A program made the position numbers and the translations under genes. Shown here one piece after another: positions 1 to 12,830 of a DNA stretch of 64,000 nucleotides. The stretch is from NCBI RefSeq assembly GCF_014356525.2, contig NC_052518.1, forward strand, positions 8,014,478 through 8,078,477, given 5' to 3'. The notes beneath the pieces were generated by a model. That model saw only the letters and a list, made by a program, of their open reading frames with translations. It had not been told where the DNA came from and did no database searches. Positions within the stretch are counted from its first letter, which is position 1. Each line of letters opens with the position of its first letter. The DNA comes from Nilaparvata lugens. Lineage: Eukaryota > Arthropoda > Insecta > Hemiptera > Delphacidae.

Positions 1-543
1 CAAACTTCGCCACGTCAACAAAAAGTCATTCTATTATCCAAATCAGCTGTTCAATTCTACTGCAACACAAGCTCAAACATTTTATTGCAATATTCCATTT
101 TTCCAATAGGATTCTAGTAATATTTCCATCTTCCATTCAATATTTCCATTCCAACTCCACCTTGGACCTAGAAGCTTTGAAGTCAACGTGTTATCGATGA
201 AGTGGACTCACTGAATACCTTGAAATCACTGAGACAGCCATTTGCAAACTTCAATTAAGCATGAACTCAGATCTCAAGAATAGTTCATTTCCCTCTACAC
301 TTTTTGATTTGTATCATCTGGAACAATCATGCTCACATTCTCAAAAATATTCATTAGCTTAATCCGATTTGTAGTTAATCAAGAAGTTTTTCGAGGATAT
401 TTAATCCTAATATCGTTTGTCTAGCATCAATATTCCCATTTAAAACCCCCATAACCATATTCAGTAGTTACTATCATCCGTCGCTGATAAAAAATAAGTA
501 AGATAATAACAATGTTATTCAACTAATTTATAAATTTAGACCT

Positions 544-1590
544 TCTGTATAATAAGAGAGAGTAGGGTTGTGTTTGTTCGTTTGTTCGCATCAGAACATG
601 TCAACTTGTGGATTGCATACCGGAAAAACGGGAATGATTTAGATCTCCAAATTTTGCTCATAGATTTAAAAAATATCAATCTCTTGCACCTCGAGGCCCA
701 AATTTCAATTTTCCTTCCAGATTTTTCATAATTAATGTTAAAAATTCATTTATGGGACATACGATTTCATACGGCGAATTCACATTTAAATCATATGATA
801 GAAATCAAACAAAAAAAAAACAGCTGTTCTATTATTGCTTTCTATCTGATTCCACTTAGCCTCAATAATATTGTTTTGATAATTGATGAATATTTTTAAT
901 AATAATATTGTTATCATATTATAATAGTATTGTTTTGATAATAATTATCAAAACATATTTAAAAATATATTTAAAACAGATTTAAACATATTTAAAACAG
1001 AGGCGAACGGCACGGCAAATAATTAATATGTATTAATTATTAATACATATATTTTAATTTTCTCAAACTCTGATAATAATAATATGGTGAATGTGAAACA
1101 GCTGCATCAAAGAAATTATCACAAAAACATAGACTCGGTTGCACAAAAGCCGGTTAAATTTTAACCGTGATTAACTTGACGAGAACCAATCAGAGAATGC
1201 GTTTTTGATAAAACGGCTTCTCTGATTGGTTCTCGCGGAATTAATCACGGTTAAAATTTAACCGGCTTTTGTGCAACCGGGCCATAGTCTTTAGAAAAAA
1301 GCATAGTTTTAGAACTTCGATTTCCTGATGTGATGTATAGGCCTACACGTGGCATGGATTATTGATTTTTCAGCTTGAACAGTTTTTTGAGACAAAGTGA
1401 TAAATAAACGTGTACAGTTTTATCATTGCTGTATCGGTAATATGAATACGCATGCAGTTAATATGGCTTTGAATAAAGGTGTTGATATTTTTACATAAAT
1501 AAAATATTCTCTTCCATTTTTATTTAATTACAATCCCAAAATTATTCGAGCCCTGATAGAATGATTGACTCACTGTACACTCAGTCGAAA
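544..1590 (+). mobile_element. Helitron-like non-autonomous element, copy A
   Basis: The segments 544-740 and 1309-1584 match, in the same order and orientation, the element at 62862-63440. Copy A starts TCTGTATAATAAGAGAG, matching the 5'-TC start of that copy. The middle is expanded by AT-rich sequence and by a palindromic MITE at 1137-1278. Its 3' CTAG end is not clear. No transposase is present. Helitron assignment rests on the TC/CTAG ends of the better copy. Confidence 0.5.
1137..1278. mobile_element. Palindromic MITE
   Basis: Two arms of about 60 bp are nearly perfect reverse complements. The outer ends are GGTTGCACAAAAGCCGG and its complement at 1262-1278, and the inner ends carry GAGAACCAATCAGAG and its complement. 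The loop is only about 16 bp, so a transcript would fold into one long hairpin. It sits inside Helitron-like copy A. Confidence 0.8.
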
Positions 1591-1926
1591 ATTTTAATAT
1601 TGAAATGAGGGGTATTTTGGCAAGCTGAACAGAAAAATAAAGTCCTATGCACCTTTTCGATATTTCTTCGAATGACAAATGAGTTTTGTGGGTTGTTAAA
1701 ACTCCCCCTGAAAGGGAAACTATTCAACTTATCCTATCTTTTATAAAAATAACAATGATTTCTGCGTTGAATAACATGTGTCCTGCTAACAATGATCGAA
1801 CTCTTTGTGAATTTAGTTATCCAACACTTGTGAATTTGGATATTCAACACTTGTGCTGTATAGCCAAAATTGTAGAGCAAACTTTAAGCGAATTGTAATG
1901 GAGTACTCTGATTGGCTGAAAAGTTC

Positions 1927-2085
1927 AGTGTTCGGAGTACGGTACGGCGAACAGTTAAAACAGAGGCGAACGGCATGGCGAACGGTTCGGAGTACGGTAC
2001 GGCGAATGTTTAACAGCTGATTTTTAACTTTATGAAACATATGCTCATGTTCGCTGAAAGGCGCGATGTTCGGCGGAAGCACGGT
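1927..2085. repeat. Short-unit repeat with GGTACGGCGAA motif
   Basis: The motif GGAGTACGGTACGGCGAA occurs twice (about 1935 and 1990), and variants of GAGGCGAACGGCA occur here and at about 1000. These are direct repeats with no ORF of interest; the short ORFs over it look like chance. Confidence 0.4.
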
Positions 2086-2181
2086 TTGCTGCGCGATTCG
2101 AGGTTCGGTTCAGCATGTGTGGTCGCACCTTTAGATGTTACAGGACATTTATACAGATCACAGGTCAAAGCAACAAAATAA

Positions 2182-2400
2182 TCTATACTATAATAAAGGA
2201 ATGAACTGGCTTTTACACGTACGGAATAGGAAAATTATGTTTGACACATAATCACGTCTTAACTACTGAACTGATTAACTTGAAATTTTGCATATAGATT
2301 CTTAATTAATCGAGGATGGTTATAGACATATTTTCGATTCTTCAAGATTTGATTACATCAAGTTTTCAATTTGTCATGCTTCCAGTTTTTGTATGGAAGG
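2182..2400 (+). mobile_element. Helitron-like fragment, 5' part
   Basis: It starts TCTATACTATAATAAAG after an A. It aligns with 4838-5000 over the stretch containing AGGAAAATTATGTTTGAC and the following 150 bp. It is a second subfamily of the Helitron-like repeat, without coding capacity. Confidence 0.45.
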
Positions 2401-3839
2401 AGCTGAACATTTCTTTTAAAAAGGAAATTAGAAGATAGATATGATTGGGAATCTTATTCGAATAATAAAAACAGGTTTTCCGTCACACCCAAATTTCATC
2501 CACCATTTTTGAACCGCCATTTTGAATCCAACTTCATTCTTTTAAATTGGAAGGTGGTCATATGATACATGATTTCGATACAAGATTTCAAGAGAAAATA
2601 TGGTGGAAGTATGGTGAAAACCGCACATCGATATTTCAAACCTTTCAAAAGTTATTCTTATTCAAAGATACTGTTATATATAATTCATCTATCTATCATC
2701 TTCTATACTATAATGACGGAAAGAACTGGCTTATACATGTTGAGCCACATATGGCGACCATGTGCTCTCCTAAAATTTAAAAATTGTAGATATATGTTAT
2801 TTGTTGCAACACGTGCTCTGAACATATTGTATTTAGGAATATGAACGCTCGAAGAGCTAGAATAATAAAAAGAACCGTTTCTCGAAACTATTGAAAATGC
2901 ATTTGAATAGCTTACCTAGCCAGATGACTGGGGTTATTATTCTTTTCAAAGTAGTTTGAGACAAAATCATTCTTTCATAGAAACGTAACAGTATTCAAAT
3001 GTCAGTCACAGACACGTTTACTATAGAAACCACATGGCCCACTGTGCTTTGTGTCAACCCTTGTATATATCTATAGCATAAGTTGATGGCAGGTGAATGA
3101 AGATTGTGAATAGCGATATAGATATATAGTTAGGAGAGAAGTAAATATAGATAGGTAGTTTACAATGTAACCACGTGGTTAGCATATGCTACAATTTTAC
3201 CACGTGGTCAGCATATGAATATTATTGAAGCAATTATTGATGATCAGTTATTGAATGGTGATCACATAAAACGATAAACATGATATATGAGTAGATGTAT
3301 TTATAAATTAGGTCATGAAGTAGATTAGGCTATATGTATAAAGTATTCAACAAATAAGGTTGTACAATAAATTATAATTTAATAATTATTATAAGCTAAT
3401 TAAGTTAGTTGAATCCGAATTCATAGGCTAAGGACAATTTGTAAATAGAATAAATTAGGTATATTTGATTGAAACATGTTGACAATGAGTATAAGAAACC
3501 TGCTTAATTAATTAAGTAGTAATTAATTGGTATCTTATTAATTTGATTTATTCAATTCAATTGTAATGATTACTGTATGAAATTGTGTTTTGTTATTCAT
3601 TTAATGTGTATATTATTGAAGTATTTTCAATATTAGATTTATAAGATTGATCACTGTATTAATCAAATCAATGCATTCAATTGTCAGTATCCAAACTTTA
3701 GAGTTTAAATATTGATAAAATATATGATATCATTTGTTTTAATAATGAAGGGGAGCCATAGTTTAAAATGATTTAACATAATAAACATTATAGTGAATTC
3801 AAATTGATATTTGAATTCAATTTGTAAGCAGAATATTAG

Positions 3840-4755
3840 CTGATGAGTTTGAGGGTAGGCGGAGCTAGAGGGCGAAGGGTGATGAGGGGTGGAAAATCGT
3901 GGTGCTAGTATATATGCAGGCAGACCATGCCTTGCAGGTTAGTGGCATTTGAGTGGCAGTTAGTGGCAGTTGAGTTGCTGTTAGTTGCTGTGAGTCTCGT
4001 GTTCAGTGTAGGAGTGAGTTTTTGGTTTCAGACTTCAATTATCCTATAGGGAATTGACTGAGCCAGGTAAAGATTGTATTTAGAATTTTCAATTTTTCTC
4101 ATTTCAAATCCATACCACCCCACCCTAAAAAGCCCAAATCACTATATCAAATTACATAGCATCAAAGTAAACAGCAAATTTAATTATTTAGCTCTTCTAA
4201 ATACAAATCTGTAGATACAGTTTTAATTAACTTCTTGAAGCTTACAGTTGAAATTTTCTTCTAAGCACAAATAATAGTTTCTTAAAGCAAGGCTCCCCTG
4301 ATCACATTCATTCATTAAAATTTATCAATTCTCTTATTTTTGACTATAATCATATTTTTAACTAGAGTTGTTCAATACTTTGATTTTATATCTTATTTTT
4401 CAAGTAACCTGTTAAAATAGGAACTGTTTGTTAAAATTTGTTGTATGAAATTAAAACTTGAACTGTTGTACTTTCAAAAACTTAATCATCTTGTATTTAT
4501 ATCTAATCATTACTATATTTTTGATCAATTTTTTTTTAAATTCATATAAATTTAAAGTTCAATAATAAATTCATAATTAACCTTTGTTTTGCCTTTCACT
4601 TTATACATTCCCTCACACACGACCCTGATCTATCTATCTTTATCTTTTTCTTCAATACTATTATTAGTTCAGTGAGTGAAGTTACAGTAAAGTAATTAAT
4701 TTTATCAATTCAAATCGATTCAATTTTATTAGTTTAATTTTATCAATTCATAGTA
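3840..4755 (+). mobile_element. Possible LTR with promoter and primer-binding site
   Basis: A TATATATGC box at about 3908 is followed by a GC-richer stretch rich in GTTGCTGTTAG/GTGGCAGTTAG repeats. At 4762 lies TGGCGCCGGGC, which resembles the TGGCGCC primer-binding sites of many insect LTR retroelements. No gag or pol follows, and the left border is not defined. It could be a solo LTR plus leader; an ordinary promoter and first exon cannot be excluded. Confidence 0.3.
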
Positions 4756-4837
4756 ATTGATTGGCGCCGGGCAAAATACCGTATAGAGTGAGGGAGTTCG
4801 AAACCCACTCTAAACAAAGACCGACGAAGTGGGAAAG

Positions 4838-5055
4838 AGTTCAATGTATACACGTTTAAAGGATAGGAAAATTATGTTTGACGCATCATCACGTCTGAAC
4901 TACTGGACTGATTTACTTGAAATGTTGCATATAAATTCTCAATCAACCGAGGATTCTTATAGGCCTATTTTCAATTCATCTAGATTTCATTGCGTCAAGT
5001 TTTCAGTTTGTAATGTTTTAAAAGATGCCCTTGCGAAGCACGGGTTACCTGCTAG
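4838..5055 (+). mobile_element. Helitron-like fragment, 3' end
   Basis: The segment ends GCGAAGCACGGGTTACCTGC followed by TAG and T, the same CTAG|T terminus as the copy ending at 63515. The preceding 200 bp match the 2182-2400 fragment. Confidence 0.5.
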
Positions 5056-8000
5056 TAACCAATAATAGAAGATATAAGGAATACGAATGGGTCTTACCTT
5101 CAACAACATGATTTGTATTAATTCAAGTCAAAAAAAAAAATCTTATTAGTATCAAACTAGTGCTATGAAAATCTTGAAAGAAAAAAATATTGATAAAATA
5201 TTTAAAATGTTATACAAATAATCAATTAATTAAGTTCTTGACCAATAAAGTAAGTATCAGGAATATCAATGGGTCTTGCCATCAACAACATCATTTTTAT
5301 TAATCTAAGTGAAAATTAAATATCTTATTAGTATCAAACTAGGTGCTATAAAAAACTATGAAAGAAAAAAAAATTAAATGATGAAAATTCTTAACTCATT
5401 CGAATATAAATTGGAACCGAGCACAATGAATCATTCCTCAGTTTATGAGTGATGATTATTATATCACTGCACGCTTTACAGTAAAGTGATCAGTTTGCTG
5501 AAAGCTTGAAGAAGAAATTGCACAGTTCATGTGAAAACAAAAATATCGGATCAATAGGAAGCGAGACGGAGATGGAAGGTTTTGCTCGCTGTTACTTATG
5601 AAATTGTGATTGATTGAGAGAAAAATGGGAACTAGAGGCAGGAATGAGGGGTGAACGTGGCCCTTGGATGATATATTTCGCTCAAGATGACAGAGAAGAG
5701 GACCTCAAAACATATTTGAAAGTTACTCCATAAGGATAGATGAGAAGCAAAATAGGGGGAAGGAAGATAAGAAGACAAGAAAAAGAAGTTCAAGACATAG
5801 ACTTTAGATAGAGTACTGTAAAGTTTGAGACAGCATTGACATTCATGGGGAGAAAAACTGTGGGATACAATAATGAATGAGTTATCTTAAATAAATCAAA
5901 TATAATCTAAATGATTTAGAATGCCATATGAATGAATTTTCATGTTATTGATGAATTTTTCAACGTTATAATAAAGGTAGCCTTTATACGTTTTATTCAA
6001 ATAACTTATGGAGGAGACGATTTCTCCTATCGAGGAAAATTTCAAGGTTATGAGAGAATAGACAAAGAATGAAAAAAGAGAGAAACGATGTGTTGAAGAA
6101 GTAGCAGGAGGAAAAGTCAGACGGAAAATTAGAAAACAGGATAGCGACGAACTCTATGTTCTCATCCATTAGAGGATTTTCTCATGTTTTTCATAAATAC
6201 CTTCCAAGCTCCACTAACTTACAAACTAGTTTACAGTTCACTAAGCTCATTCACAAGTTACTCCAGTCCACTGAAATATCAATGAGCTCTGCTGGATCTA
6301 GTATCTGGTACAGTCATTTGCCACGAGCTATTACCCGATATTCTAATTTGAAAAAAATACTTGTTTTCGAAAACTTTACTTTCAAAAACGTGCTTCAAAG
6401 TTAGAAGTTTCAAAAACGTATTGTTCTAAAAGTCAAACAACTTTTCTTTAGGCTATCTTCTTTTCTCTAATCAAATTTCAATGCAGTACTCTCTCGAATT
6501 CCGTTAGCATGAGAATAATGCAATTACTGTGACAAATTACACGGGCAGTCATTACTCACTATTTACTTTATTCTTATCCACGACCATCAGCATACAACGG
6601 TCCTAGTAGGGCTTTAACATGTCCTATTGTGGATTGCTATTAGTACGACCTTGACCTAACAGTAAAATTTAATTTTAAAATAACTATAAAATAGACTTAA
6701 TGGAGTTGATTTTGAATTATTGTATATTTTTCCAATCTCAATGAATTCTGAATAAAAATAGTTTTAAAATTTTCAATATATTATCTCAACTAGGTGATTT
6801 TCAACAAGGATTATGTTATCTATTCCAAAAATCCAAAATGTTTGTTGAATCAGTTTATTATTTCTAATTTGGGCATTCCCTGCGACTCACTTTTGTCTAA
6901 TTTTCCTTCTAATATGGTGAACCCCTTGTTCACGATATTGATCGAAAACCAAGTATTGTGATGATAAAAATCTTCTCTAATATATTTTTATTCTCTGAAT
7001 TACTGCTGGTAAATCAGATAACTTGTTTGGAAAAGAGGTGCGGACAGAGTAGAATCTCTTATTACTCTTATTCCCTAATTGATCGTTTGCAAGCACCACA
7101 GTAGATGACAAGGGTTTCACTGGAGAAGGGACTCCAGAGAATTGGCTTAAATCATGTGAGTGAGAACTGGATGAAGAAAATCTCAACCACAAACAAGCAC
7201 TCTGTTGATTTGCCAGAATTTTTGCACAATCTCCTTTGCACCAATTGTTAGCGCTCTATAGCTTTCTATTTGTCTCAATTTCCTCATTCCATCCTTTCTA
7301 TCGTCTCCCATCTCTTCGAAATCGAAAGACGCGTCTCCCAGATTCCATTCTGATAGCAAGCAGCACATCCTAACTCTATCTCCGATGTTATGCTAGTACT
7401 GATATGGTTTAGTCTGCAACGGGTTTACATGTTTTTTATTGAGAGCATTTATTTCGAGGAACATGCAATACAGAGCAACAAAAATTGTTCCTTCGATTGA
7501 ATTATTTTTTATTCAATCATATTTTTCGAAATTTCAACGTAACACCTGTTTCCGTAAATGTTTGTGACTGCTTAGCGAACTGTGATAGGTCCGTGATAGG
7601 ACATATTGCAGTTCGAAAGTCGGTTAGAATAACCGCAGAGTATTCCGTGGAGCGGACGATATAGCAAACCAGTAATTGAAGCTACAAGCTGGTTACACCT
7701 TATACTGTAATTGTTTGATTCTATTCACAGAAAGATTGATATATTCTGCTCATAAATTCAAATGCATATGGATATCAGAAGAAAGTTTGTGTTCGTGTAC
7801 AATATTATTCCAAAAATTGTTATTGGAACAAAAGAAACCAGGCGAACTTTTTGATATTGGAAAAATTCTATAGTATTCCAGTTTGTATTACCACTTCAAG
7901 GTTATAAAGACAGAAAAAGTGTTGATTGCTTATTCATCTTAATCAGAAAATCTGATTAGTAGGACCAGTACAACAATCAAATCATAAGATGTATAAACGA

Positions 8001-9600
8001 ATAATTGTTGTACTATCCCAATGTGCACTACTTTTGTAATTTACTGATTTTATCTAGGACTTTGTTATAACCAGAACCTACAGATTCACAATAAAATTAT
8101 CAAAATTTGGGAATGGAATAGTTTTGGGCCAAGCCTGTTGTTCCTACCCAATCATATTATTTTATATGATTTGTAATATTGTATCCACGAATAAATAGTT
8201 GATGCCAAAACAATCTGTGCAAATGAGGCTACTATAGTACAAGTTGAACATTACGACACAATATAAATATTTTTTTCTGATATCCAGGATTATGCCTAAG
8301 TAATGAAAAGGATACTAATGGGAGGTGAGTGGACCTATTGTAACTAGGTGAGTTCCGAACCACCGCAATGCGAGTTTTAAGTTGTGATTCTTCCAAAGGG
8401 GGTGGTAATTAGAATGACCTATTCAAATTTATTCTTCAAAAAACATATACAAAATAAGTGTGTAACAATAATATGAAGAATACATTCCATGCGTGGATGA
8501 TTAGTCCGTGATTGATGGAGAATTATTTTCATCATGGTGCAGTGAAACAGAATTTTATAAAACCGAGCGTCAAACGAGTGATTAAAAATAAAACTGATAC
8601 ATTAATATGTTATTTGCTCTGAATTTCTACTAATCACGATGAAAAAAGAGTCTATCAAATATCGCATTACTTCAACCTGCAATTAACGAACCTCTCGACC
8701 AGATTTATCTCATTAAATTGGACGTAATTTTTTTGGAATTATCCTTGTGACACGTTTCACATAAAATTTACCGCGTTCATTGATGTTTGTCTCTCAATTT
8801 CATTGAACAACATAATAATTGACGGAAAACCTCAGGCGAGTTTAATTATTCAAATTAAAGCTCATTTATTTCAACTCTCTCTACCCAATCAACGGAAACT
8901 TTCCTGGTTGGGTTTTGCTTTTCAGTGGACTATCAATATCATCCAAAAAGTTCCTTTCTAAGAGTATGCGCTTCTAAGACGAGTTGTGAGAATCTTTCAG
9001 AAAATTGCTTCGAATAAATTATTGCCACAGGAACGAAGAACATGAGAATTGACGAGTCGATTATTAATTGATCATCTTGAGAATTCCTTAATACTATGCA
9101 CTTACTGGTTTTGAATATTCATGATAAACAAAGCTCATATTTCCATTCCACCTCATCGTCTCGGGCCAGACATATTTTGTTGTACTGTCTTTATCAAATC
9201 AAATCATTATGGTCGGCTGTTTTCTCGAGCACTTTAGCCCACACACTCTTTCACCACCGCCAACGTAAACTTTTCACATGACTAAACCACCGTATTCCAT
9301 CCTCAACATCCTCTCAAAACAATTCTTCCGTTTCAACATTTTTCCTTGAAGCTCATATTCTCATATTGAATTATCTGTTATGCGTGGGTTTTGTTCACTG
9401 GTCTGTGAGCAGAGTTCATTCTCAAGTATTTTCAGATGGGACCATTGTAGTCTGGAGTCTTGAGTGGAGCTGATAACACGGACATTTTCTAAAACAATAC
9501 GTACTGAGAGTACTTGAAAGTCTGAGAGGGATGCTTTCGTCTGAGCTCAATGATTTTATTTGAAGTAGATTCTTTTCCTTTTTGAAGGTCCCAGTCAATA
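5056..9600. other. No gene supported
   Basis: The stretch is AT-rich, with a local direct repeat (about 5070-5160 versus 5240-5345, sharing GGGTCTTRCCWTCAACAACA). A minus-strand ORF at 7183-7368 has charged codons but no splice sites or family I recognise. I see no transposon ends or RNA genes. Confidence 0.4.
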
Positions 9601-9604
9601 CGCA

Positions 9605-9614
9605 TATATAAAGT
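9605..9614 (+). promoter_or_regulatory. TATA box upstream of putative first exon
   Basis: ATATATAAAG lies about 135 bp before the ATG at 9741. A start site near 9635-9645 would give a leader of about 100 nt. The leader contains a short upstream ORF beginning at 9725. Confidence 0.45.
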
Positions 9615-9740
9615 TTGAAGTACTATTTTCCTCATACAACGCCACAACATAGAAATCGCCTGACCCTCTTCAAAACCTTCTCATTCGAATTCTCAGTGAA
9701 TTTGAGTTGATTCAGTCTCAACATATGAGTGAACTCAACC

Positions 9741-9775
9741 ATGCAGAAATATAAAATACTGTCAACATACCTCCT
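9741..9775 (+). CDS. Putative first coding exon, signal-peptide start
   Basis: From the ATG the exon reads MQKYKILSTYLL with a split last codon, then CT|GTGAGT as a good 5' splice site. A charged start followed by a hydrophobic run, cut by an early intron, is typical of insect secreted and cuticular protein genes. A TATA box lies upstream. The exon ends in phase 2, and no next exon could be identified with confidence. The His-rich terminal exon at 14933 is on the same strand and could belong to it if a middle exon exists, but that link is inference. Confidence 0.4.
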
Positions 9776-10624
9776 GTGAGTATCTTTGATTAATTACATT
9801 CTCAGACTGGAATTCTCGTTGAAATTGCATCATGTGATCTGAACTCTGTATGAGGAACACTTACATAATGAATACTTCACATTTGTTTTTAATTTTGGTG
9901 ATAGAAAACATTCTATCAGTCAAATATTATTGAGGATGTGATCGGGCTTTTAAAAACCTTTTACTGGTAATATTTTTCATTTTTTTTATACTATCAATTT
10001 ACAAGAATGAAATTTATTCCTAAGAGAAATTTTTTTCTTTGACTACTTCTAGAGATATGGGTGTTCAGAGTTTGAATTTTCAATTCAGAATTATATATTA
10101 TATTACATAACTGATGAAATTCCAAGGATGCATTCTTAAGATGATCGTTTATCAAATGACGTAGCTTGATGGAATTCTCAGAATATACATTTCACCGGAA
10201 TTTTAAAAATAATTATAGAATAGCTTGAAATCTATTATATTTTGACCGAGTGATTTTGGAAAAAATACATAAATACCTTCGTTTTTGTTGTTTATTTTTC
10301 TTCGCTGCTTCATTTAAATTGCATTATATATTATTAGTCTACAATTTTTGATTTTTATTAATCGTTATTGATTGTTCATTTCATACTCTTAACTGCTGTC
10401 AAACAGCTTTTTTTAACACAACATGCTTCTGATAACACAACATGCATTACGAGAATGTGTGTACACACATGCTCAACACACCTGTCCTGTTTTAAATGGC
10501 CACCCCAATGTTCAGAAATTTATTTCTGAGGAAATAAACGTCACCTCAAGGCAAAGCGAACTAGAGGCAAGTCAAAGGAAAATAAATAGTCATCATTTTC
10601 TTAATAAGAAATAATTTGAGTTTT

Positions 10625-11357
10625 TTACTTTCCTTGCCCTATTACCATAGGTAAGGAAAGTATTGATTTCTAAAAAAATTAAGGTACCCTAATTCCAAGT
10701 TTCTATACGTTTCAAGGTCCCCCGAGTCCAAAAACATGATTTTTGGGTATTGGTCTGTGTGTGTGTATGTGTGTGTGTGTATGTGTGTGTGTATGTGTGT
10801 GTGTGTATGTGTGTGTGTGTGTGTATGTGTGTATGTCTGTGAACACGATAACTCCATTCCTAATTAACCGATTGACTTGAAATTTTAAACTTGAGGTCCT
10901 TATACCATGAGGACCCGACAATAAGAAATTCAATAAAATTCAATTCAAGATGGCGGAAAAAATGGCGGATAATTACTAAAAAACCATGTTTTTCACGTTT
11001 TTCTCGAAAATGGCTCTAACGATTTTCTTCAAATTCATACCATGGATAGCTATTTATAAGCCCTATCAACTGAAATGAGTCTCATTTCAGGGAAAATTTC
11101 AGGAGCTCCGTAATATTATTGAGAAAAATGACGGATAATGACTAAAAAACCATGTTTTTCACGGTTTTCTCGAAAACGGCTCCAACGATTTTCTTCCAAT
11201 TTATACCATGGATAGCTATTTATAAGCCCTATCATCTGGCATAAGTCTCATTTCTGGGAAAATTTCAGGAGTTCCGTAATATTCTTGAGAAAAATGACGG
11301 ATAATGACTAAAAATCCATGTTTTTCACCGTTTTCTCGAAAACGGCTCTAACAATTT
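10625..11357 (+). repeat. Dispersed TG-microsatellite repeat family, copy 1
   Basis: It begins ACTTTCCTTGCCCTATTACC and contains a TG tract (10758-10842), a block with GATAACTCCATTCCTAAT, then about 120-bp subrepeats containing TTTTCTCGAAAAYGGCTC. The same order appears at 11433-12830 and 19296-20555. I recall this family as abundant in planthopper genomes (memory, unchecked). Mechanism unknown; no coding capacity beyond artefactual TG-repeat ORFs. Confidence 0.7.
10758..10842. repeat. (TG)n microsatellite
   Basis: Alternating TG with occasional TATG interruptions, in a fixed position inside the dispersed repeat. The His/Thr-rich or Cys/Val-rich ORFs across it are not genes. Confidence 0.9.
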
Positions 11358-11432
11358 TTATTACTTTCCATGCCCTACTACCATAGGTAAGGAAAGTATT
11401 GCTTTCCAAAAAAATTAAGGTACCCCAATTTC

Positions 11433-11583
11433 AAGTTTTTACTTTCCTTGCCCTACTACCATAGGTAAGGAAAGTATTGCTTTCCAAAAAAAATTAAGGT
11501 ACCCCAATTTCAAGTTTTCTATACGTTTCAAGGTCCCCTGAGTCCAAAAACATGATTTTTGGGTATTGGTCTGTGTGTGTGTA

Positions 11584-11614
<31 letters not shown>

Positions 11615-11625
11615 TGTGTGTGTGT

Positions 11626-11661
<36 letters not shown>

Positions 11662-11667
11662 GTGTGT

Positions 11668-11707
<40 letters not shown>

Positions 11708-12830
11708 TGTGTGTGTATGTCTGTGAACACGATAACTCCATTCCTAATTAACCGATCGACTTGAAATTTTAAACTTAAGGTCCCTATACCATGAGGACCC
11801 GACAATAAGAAATTCAATAAAATTCAATTCAAGATGACGGAGAAAATGGCGGATAATTACTAAAAAACCATGTTTTTCACGTTTTTCTCGAAAATGGCTC
11901 TAACGATTTTCTTCCAATTTATACCATGGATAGCTATTTATAAGCCCTATCATCTGGCATAAGTCTCATTTCTGGGAAAATTTCAGGAGCTCCGTAATAT
12001 TCTTGAGAAAAATGGCGGAAAATGACTAAAAAACCATGTTTTTCACGGTTCTCTCGAAAACGGCTCCAACGATTTTCTTCCAATTTATACCATGGATAGC
12101 TATTTATAAGCCCTATCATCTGACATAAGTCTTATTTCTAAGAAAATTTCAGGAGCTCCGTAATATTCTTGAGAAAAATGGCGGATAATGACCAAAAAAC
12201 CAGGGTTTTCACCGTTTTCTCGAAAACGGCTCTAACGATTTTCTTCAAATTCATACCATGGATAGATATTCATAAGCCCTATCAAATGACATTAGTCTCA
12301 TTCCTGGGAAATTGCAGGAGCTCCGTAATATTCTTGAGAAAAATGGCGGATAATTACTAAAAAACCATGTTTTTCACAATTTTTCAAAAATGACCGGACC
12401 GATTTTTTCAAATTCATATCCTGTATAGTTATTTATCAGCTCTATTAACTGGCATGAGTCTCCTCTCTGGGAAACTAATGGGGGGTCCATCCCATCCTTG
12501 AGAAATGGACTTTGTAGCCTCCTTCTCGTGCATGAGGTAGGTAGGTAGAGCAGTTCATAAAAAGAACACATAGTCGAGATATTTAATCTGTAGAACAGAT
12601 GTTTTGACGACTTTTGAAAAATATCGAATTTCACAATTTACACAGAGGAAAAAGTACTCTGAAAACAATTATGAATACACATATACATGTCTTATCGTAG
12701 TTTCAAATACAGTATGTTGCTGCCAATCGTCATTATGCTATTCCCCTAAATTATTCTCCTTTAAGAATGGGGCTTACAGTTCAATGAGCAAGGAAAGTTG
12801 TGTGAGTGCGCCACACCAGATTTTTTTTCA
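11433..12830 (+). repeat. Dispersed TG-microsatellite repeat family, copy 2
   Basis: It has the same start as copy 1, a TG tract at 11571-11719, four tandem subrepeats of about 125 bp (each with AAAAATGRCGGAWAATGACT), and a tail including TCGTGCATGAGGTAGGTAGG. It ends near GTGTGAGTGCGCCACACCAG. A truncated start piece at 11358-11432 precedes it. Confidence 0.7.

Noticed and set aside
7183..7368. Minus-strand ORF as a host exon
   Set aside because: Composition is plausible, but no convincing splice sites, partner exons or family support it.
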